A stretch of DNA of 9,514 nt from Microcaldota archaeon. GTDB taxonomy: Archaea > Micrarchaeota > Micrarchaeia > Micrarchaeales > Micrarchaeaceae. A program made the position numbers and the translations under genes. Where the stretch lies: NCBI GenBank assembly GCA_021850375.1, contig JAJZLZ010000012.1:15522-25035 (forward strand), given 5' to 3'. A model generated the notes under the pieces. That model was not told the DNA's origin. It was given only the letters and a program-made list of their open reading frames with translations, and searched no databases. Shown in pieces: positions 6,595-9,514 of the stretch. The number at the start of each line of letters is the position of its first letter. The stretch's first letter is position 1.

Positions 6595-7158
6595 TTATAT
6601 TGTCGCTGATTCGTCGACCCTTGAATACTCTGATATTTCGGATTTTTTAAACCACAGCGCAATCTCTCTGTCAGCTGTCTTCTTATCTTCCGATGCATGG
6701 GCGAGATTTAGTATCGGCCGCTGCATCTTATCTGCCATGTCATACGAATCCATTGAGTATCTTCCGCGTATTGTTGAGGGGTCGGACTTTCTTGGCTCTG
6801 TTGCGCCCAAAAGCTTTCTTACAATAAATATCGCCTCGTTGCCTTCGATAACCATAGGAACTACGGGTCCAGATGAAAATGATTCTATTAGCTGCATCCT
6901 TACCTTGACACCAAGGTCCCTTGCGGAGCTTTTTACATTAATGCCTTTTTCCTTGTATGTGGCTATCTGCTTGTTTCCCACATTCAATAGCCAGTTCTCA
7001 TCTTCAATGTAATGCTTTCCGGCTATCTCCTTGCTGGGCCATACCATTTTTATTGCAACTACCTTAAGCCCGACATTCTCTACATTAGATATTATTGTTC
7101 CAATCAATGCCCGCCTTACCCCATCGGGCTTTACTAGCAAAAGCGTACGCTCTATCAT
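6595..7158 (-). CDS. ndk: Nucleoside diphosphate kinase, long variant
   Basis: Transfers the terminal phosphate of ATP to nucleoside diphosphates through a phosphohistidine, balancing the NTP pools. The 187-residue product starts at the ATG giving MIERTLLLVKPDGVRR, which matches the family start; a TTG-started extension to 7215 adds 19 residues unlike the family. Motifs are KPDG (10-13), the SGPVV block (96-100), GATEPRKSDPSTIRG (118-132) and the active-site histidine 154 in NLAHASEDKKTADREIALWF. Ordinary NDKs have about 150 residues. Here an insertion of some 40 residues (about 52-92, beginning EDENWLLNVGNKQIATYKEKG) and a shorter one before the histidine (about 135-148) account for the extra length. 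From memory of the family, similar long NDKs occur in CPR bacteria and some DPANN archaea. It ends tail to tail with the DUF59 gene, 5 bp apart. Confidence 0.95.
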   Translation of the reverse strand: MIERTLLLVKPDGVRRALIGTIISNVENVGLKVVAIKMVWPSKEIAGKHYIEDENWLLNVGNKQIATYKEKGINVKSSARDLGVKVRMQLIESFSSGPVVPMVIEGNEAIFIVRKLLGATEPRKSDPSTIRGRYSMDSYDMADKMQRPILNLAHASEDKKTADREIALWFKKSEISEYSRVDESATI

Positions 7159-7188
7159 ATAATCTACAAATATATTGAAAGGCAAGCT

Positions 7189-7196
7189 CTTTAAGT
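7189..7196 (-). promoter_or_regulatory. Possible TATA box of ndk
   Basis: The minus strand reads ACTTAAAG, centred about 34 bp before the ATG at 7158, predicting a leader under 10 nt. A better-looking sequence, ACATATAAAA, lies at the end of the upstream ZIP gene (about 7250-7259) but would give a leader near 65 nt. Which one is used cannot be decided here. Confidence 0.3.
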
Positions 7197-7251
7197 GTTG
7201 CCAAATGCTCTGCAAAGCCTGACTTTAATGTTTTGGCGCATTGCTTGAATT

Positions 7252-8007
7252 TTATATGTAGTTTACCGCAAATGCAATAACAAATCCTATCAGTATGCCA
7301 AAGTATGTTACAAGCATTACCCTCTTCACATCATCTGACATCGCCTTCTTTAGATTCATGTGGAACAATACAAGCACCACATACACTATTGCGGCGCTGG
7401 CAAGGGAATCAAAAAATACAATGAACATCTGTGAGTAATACATTATGCCGATAACTGTTCCTATTATCGTTGGCACCCCGCCGATTAGAAATGCCCCGGT
7501 TATAAAGCGCTTTTTTATTCGCTCTGCACTGCCAAGAAGAGGAGTTGCGATCGGAAAGCCCTCCGTAACATTTTGGAGCGTAAAACCTATTAGGGATATG
7601 AGCCAAATAGATCCAAGGCCGGCTGCGCCCGCAGATCCAAATACCAATCCTTCCGTTAAATTCTGCAGCCCTATTCCAAACGCCGCCAAAATGGAGGTTC
7701 TTTTAGGGTTTTCAGAAGGGTCGCGTGACGCCTTTGGGAATATAAAAAACATGAAGGAGATTGCGAATGCAGCAATGAAAACGACCTCGGCACCGCTTTT
7801 AAATATAGTAGAGGTGCCGAATATTGCCGCAACGTCGCCATATATGTCCATTAGCAAAAATACTAGTATGCCTATTGCGATTGCATTGAATAAAATAATT
7901 GTCTTTGACTTTATATTGCGCTTTAGCACAAGAGGCATCGATAAAAATATTGAAAGGCCCATGACAAAGGAGAATGCCAGAGTCGTATAGTTGTTTATGG
8001 AATGCAT
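7252..8007 (-). CDS. ZIP-like metal transporter with QNxTEG motifs
   Basis: A polytopic membrane protein of about 251 residues with eight hydrophobic segments, matching the GufA/ZIP family that moves zinc, iron or other divalent metals across the cytoplasmic membrane. The two metal-site helices carry GLQNLTEGLVFG and TLQNVTEGFPIATP, the QN pairs 30 residues apart. In typical ZIPs helix 4 has HNxPEG and helix 5 HExPEG or QNxPEG. Here both histidines are glutamine and both prolines threonine, while the glutamates are kept. The metal specificity may therefore differ, or the protein may not transport zinc. The cytoplasmic loop has no histidine-rich stretch. In-frame starts are GTG at 8016, ATG at 8013 and ATG at 8007; I choose 8007 because the GTGAT ribosome-binding motif at 8016-8012 then lies 4 nt upstream. 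It has its own TATA box. Confidence 0.83.
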   Translation of the reverse strand: MHSINNYTTLAFSFVMGLSIFLSMPLVLKRNIKSKTIILFNAIAIGILVFLLMDIYGDVAAIFGTSTIFKSGAEVVFIAAFAISFMFFIFPKASRDPSENPKRTSILAAFGIGLQNLTEGLVFGSAGAAGLGSIWLISLIGFTLQNVTEGFPIATPLLGSAERIKKRFITGAFLIGGVPTIIGTVIGIMYYSQMFIVFFDSLASAAIVYVVLVLFHMNLKKAMSDDVKRVMLVTYFGILIGFVIAFAVNYI

Positions 8008-8060
8008 TAACATCACAGGATATGCAGTAGTTCATTAGTCATGAGGAATTTGAGTGGAAT

Positions 8061-8070
8061 ATATTTAAAG
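8061..8070 (-). promoter_or_regulatory. TATA box of the ZIP-like gene
   Basis: The minus strand reads CTTTAAATAT, centred about 58 bp before the ATG at 8007, predicting initiation near 8040 and a leader of about 32 nt. The 121-bp gap to the upstream gene also holds the 15-mer shared with the SAM synthetase promoter (8097-8111). Confidence 0.45.
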
Positions 8071-8130
8071 TTTAGTAATTTCAACTTATCGCAGCGTAAA
8101 ATTTATGCAAAGCAAATATTGGCCGTTCTA

Positions 8131-8142
8131 GCTAAATTTAGC
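8131..8142. repeat. Perfect 12-bp palindrome at the end of the small secreted-protein gene
   Basis: GCTAAATTTAGC is self-complementary and includes the TAA stop at 8140-8138 of the minus-strand gene. No loop is available, so it is a poor RNA hairpin; a protein-binding site upstream of the ZIP-like gene or chance are the alternatives. Confidence 0.25.
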
Positions 8143-8338
8143 ATGAATTTTCTATTGTTATTGTCTGCGTATAGACGCCGGATGGAATTGCTCCTGGTAT
8201 TCCAAGGCCAAAGTAAATCGTATTTGAAGAGGTTGCATATGCAAGCCCCACATCTGGACCTAGCAGCAGAACTGTTGCAATAGCAGATAGCACTGCAGTA
8301 AATATCACAAACTTCTCAGCACTTAAATTAAAGCTCAT
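8138..8338 (-). CDS. Tiny secreted protein (66 residues) with signal peptide
   Basis: Residues 1-35 look like a signal peptide: a short N-terminal region with one lysine, a hydrophobic core (VIFTAVLSAIATVLLLG) and an AYA cleavage site before TSSNT. The mature part would be only 31 residues, IYFGLGIPGAIPSGVYTQTI and a short tail ending in a cysteine. The IPSGVYTQTITI stretch resembles the closing beta-hairpin of Ig-like domains in larger archaeal surface proteins, so this could be a relic of a longer gene or a genuine mini-protein. The ATG at 8338 is preceded by GGCGAT, a good match to the local ribosome-binding sites, and a promoter with a GCGAAA element lies upstream, which supports expression. 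It lies 121 bp upstream of the ZIP-like gene on the same strand. No family recognised. Confidence 0.55.
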   Translation of the reverse strand: MSFNLSAEKFVIFTAVLSAIATVLLLGPDVGLAYATSSNTIYFGLGIPGAIPSGVYTQTITIENSC

Positions 8339-8368
8339 CTAATCGCCTTTTATTTAATGTATGCATAT

Positions 8369-8380
8369 GTTTATAAATAT
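8369..8380. promoter_or_regulatory. Symmetric TATA element between divergent genes
   Basis: TTTATAAA at 8370-8377 is palindromic. On the plus strand TTTATAAATA lies about 50 bp before the Rieske ATG at 8424; on the minus strand TATTTATAAA lies about 35 bp before the ATG at 8338, preceded by GCGAAA, a good TFB-recognition element. One element could serve both genes; the GCGAAA favours the minus-strand direction. Confidence 0.5.
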
Positions 8381-8423
8381 TTCGCTGGCAAATTGCTTTA
8401 TGGATTATCTGTGATTTGATTTT

Positions 8424-8735
8424 ATGGCAAAAGTTATTGTATGCAAGCAAGCGGATGTGCAATTAGGCACGATGAAGGCGTTTGCTATTGAAAACGGGTT
8501 AGAACTTGTCATTGCGAACATTGAAAATAAATTTTATGCGATGAACGCGACATGCAACCATGCGCAGGGCCCACTTGCTGAAGGAACGCTAGAAGGCTCA
8601 ATTATAACATGCCCATGGCATGGCGCAAAATGGGATATAACAAAAGGCAGCCTTGTGGAATTTGCACTCGATCTTGATTTGGAGCAAACATATGAAACGG
8701 CAGTTGAAAACGGCAATGTGGTTGTAGAGGTGTGA
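8424..8735 (+). CDS. Small Rieske-type [2Fe-2S] ferredoxin
   Basis: A 103-residue single-domain protein with the Rieske cluster motifs CNH (Cys44, His46) and CPWH (Cys63, His66) in the context CNHAQGPLAEG and ITCPWHGAKWDI. Two cysteines and two histidines bind a [2Fe-2S] cluster. There is no signal peptide or membrane anchor and no disulfide cysteine pair, so it resembles soluble Rieske ferredoxins such as those feeding dioxygenases or NirD-like subunits, not the Rieske subunit of a bc1 complex. It would act as a cytoplasmic electron carrier; its partner oxidoreductase is not nearby. GTGAT at 8411-8415 lies 8 nt before the ATG. The gene ends 18 bp from the facing glycosyltransferase stop. The family is certain, the pathway unknown. 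Confidence 0.94.
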   Translation: MAKVIVCKQADVQLGTMKAFAIENGLELVIANIENKFYAMNATCNHAQGPLAEGTLEGSIITCPWHGAKWDITKGSLVEFALDLDLEQTYETAVENGNVVVEV

Positions 8736-8742
8736 TCTATTG

Positions 8743-8768
8743 AGGCGCACATTTCAGCTGATGCGCCT
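8743..8768. terminator. GC-rich hairpin at convergent ends of Rieske and glycosyltransferase genes
   Basis: AGGCGCA (8743-8749) and TGCGCCT (8762-8768) form a perfect 7-bp stem with a 12-nt loop that contains the glycosyltransferase stop codon (8756-8754). It lies 7 bp after the Rieske stop. No T-run follows in either direction, so a barrier or end-protecting structure is as likely as a true terminator. Confidence 0.4.
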
Positions 8769-9437
8769 TGATATGAGGTATATCGCCATATTTATAGCAT
8801 CCTTAGGGCCTATCTTTTTACCCTCTGCAAAAGTCCTTCCGCTGTAGCGTATTGGTACTTCACGTATTTTGTAGCCTTTTTTTGCAAGCTGCGTTGCTAT
8901 CTCAAAGTCGATCTCAAAGCCCTTTTGGGAAAGTGAGTTTGCACTTATCATATCCACAGTAAAGAGCTTATACCCGGCATTTACGTCATGTATTGACTGA
9001 TTGTATAAGAGATTAAATAGTATTGTATGCACCTTTGCGGCGATTACCCCCATCACGTATTTGTGCCTCTCGTTGCGCATGCGGTATCCAAAGACAGGAG
9101 TCTTGCCATCTAATTTTTCTAGCAGCATAGGATAATCCTCAGGATAATACTCCTTGTCCGCGTCCTGTATTATTATTATTCCGCTCTTAACTTCTTTTAT
9201 TCCCAAGATAACAGCAGACCCCTTTCCATTATTTGTTTTGCACTCAATTAAAAGCGCTCTATCATCCTTTGCGATCGCGCGCCTTATCTGCTCTGAGGTT
9301 TTATCTTTTGAGCCGTCATTTACTATTATCAGCCTATCAACCGATTTTTGCTTTAAGACACGCACAACAACATCGTATATTGTCGCCTCCTCGTTATAGG
9401 CGGGCATTATCACATTTACGATTTGTTTATTGTACAT
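8754..9437 (-). CDS. GT2 glycosyltransferase, dolichyl-phosphate sugar synthase-like
   Basis: A 227-residue GT-A-fold enzyme that probably transfers mannose or glucose from a nucleotide sugar to dolichyl phosphate, giving lipid-linked sugar for protein glycosylation or surface polymers. Motifs are VIMPAYNEE (9-17), NDGSKD (40-45), NNGKGSAV (69-76), the metal-binding DAD (92-94) followed by PEDYPMLL, HDVNAGYKLF (150-159), GFEIDFEIATQLAKKGYKIREVP (as in the family, near 173-195) and RTFAEGKKIGPKD (201-213). There is no C-terminal membrane region, so it is the soluble or peripheral type. The ATG at 9437 gives MYNKQIVNVIMP, with the catalytic domain starting at once as expected. No clear TATA box lies in the 30 bp before it, because the end of a mobile element begins there. 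The acceptor and sugar cannot be read from sequence. Confidence 0.9.
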   Translation of the reverse strand: MYNKQIVNVIMPAYNEEATIYDVVVRVLKQKSVDRLIIVNDGSKDKTSEQIRRAIAKDDRALLIECKTNNGKGSAVILGIKEVKSGIIIIQDADKEYYPEDYPMLLEKLDGKTPVFGYRMRNERHKYVMGVIAAKVHTILFNLLYNQSIHDVNAGYKLFTVDMISANSLSQKGFEIDFEIATQLAKKGYKIREVPIRYSGRTFAEGKKIGPKDAINMAIYLISRRIS

Positions 9438-9466
9438 AAAACCAGATACACTTCCTCACTAACAAT

Positions 9467-9514
9467 GTGACATACTCCCACCCCTGAAGGGTGTGGGCTT
9501 CTTGGTTCAACGAA
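9467..9514 (-). mobile_element. Terminal hairpin end of an IS200/IS605-family (TnpB-type) element, body beyond the edge
   Basis: Read on the minus strand this is a GAAGCCCA stretch, a hairpin, then GGGAGTATGTCAC, the usual layout of the right end after tnpB in IS200/IS605-type elements. The hairpin is CCCAC, one bulged A, CCC, a UUCA loop, then GGGGUGGG (9497 to 9477), 8 bp in all. GTCAC at 9471-9467 is my estimate of the terminus, uncertain by a few bases. The transposase or tnpB gene would lie to the right on the minus strand, outside the window. An orphan end without a gene is also possible. In TnpB systems this region is the 3' part of the guide (omega/re) RNA. Confidence 0.6.

Noticed and set aside
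7159..7215. N-terminal extension of NDK from a TTG codon
   Set aside because: NDKs begin at MIERTLLLVKPD-like sequence; the additional 19 residues would cover the probable promoter.
7445..7990. 181-codon open frame antisense to the ZIP-like gene
   Set aside because: Shadow of a real membrane-protein gene; long antisense frames arise easily opposite hydrophobic codons, and the product is proline-rich without recognisable domains.
8041..8283. 80-codon plus-strand open frame
   Set aside because: It overlaps the ZIP-like promoter and the secreted mini-protein in antisense; the latter has a clear signal peptide and start signals, while this frame has no likeness to any family.
1..9514. tRNA, rRNA genes or CRISPR arrays
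   Set aside because: No cloverleaf-like segments, rRNA blocks or regularly spaced repeats were seen by eye in the short intergenic gaps.

Overview
The window is a compact stretch of archaeal chromosome. The archaeal assignment rests on an archaeal-type S-adenosylmethionine synthetase, an aIF5B-type initiation factor of about 583 residues, TATA-box promoters 30-60 bp before most starts, and ribosome-binding sites built around GTGAT, which pairs with the 5' part of the archaeal anti-Shine-Dalgarno sequence. An NDK with a long internal insertion and a surface protein carrying many glycosylation sequons suggest a DPANN lineage, perhaps Micrarchaeota/ARMAN-like. That narrower placement is an inference with low confidence.

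Layout. Positions 1-663 (+) hold the C-terminal part of an ABC-2 transporter permease that runs off the left edge. At 776-2027 (+) an ankyrin-repeat protein is followed by an unrecognised 134-residue protein, probably as a two-gene unit. Facing them, 2063-3259 (-) encodes S-adenosylmethionine synthetase and 3346-5097 (-) encodes aIF5B. Next, 5240-6100 (-) encodes a membrane-anchored, probably glycosylated surface protein of unknown role. From the same intergenic region a DUF59/MIP18 Fe-S assembly protein (6296-6589, +) is read the other way, and it ends 5 bp from the end of nucleoside diphosphate kinase (6595-7158, -). A ZIP-like metal transporter (7252-8007, -) and a tiny secreted protein (8138-8338, -) follow. 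The latter diverges from a Rieske ferredoxin (8424-8735, +). A GT2 glycosyltransferase (8754-9437, -) closes the gene set. The last ~48 bases look like the terminal hairpin of an IS200/IS605-type (TnpB) element whose body lies beyond the right edge.

How the genes relate. Most of the window is housekeeping: translation initiation, SAM synthesis, nucleotide balance and Fe-S assembly, plus small redox and metal-transport genes. Genes are mostly single transcription units with their own TATA boxes rather than long operons. The glycosyltransferase could supply a dolichyl-phosphate sugar for glycosylating surface proteins such as the one at 5240-6100, but they are not adjacent and this is inference. 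Accessory-looking parts are the ankyrin pair, the two exported proteins and the mobile-element end. No tRNA, rRNA or CRISPR array was seen, and no gap without a gene exceeds about 200 bp.
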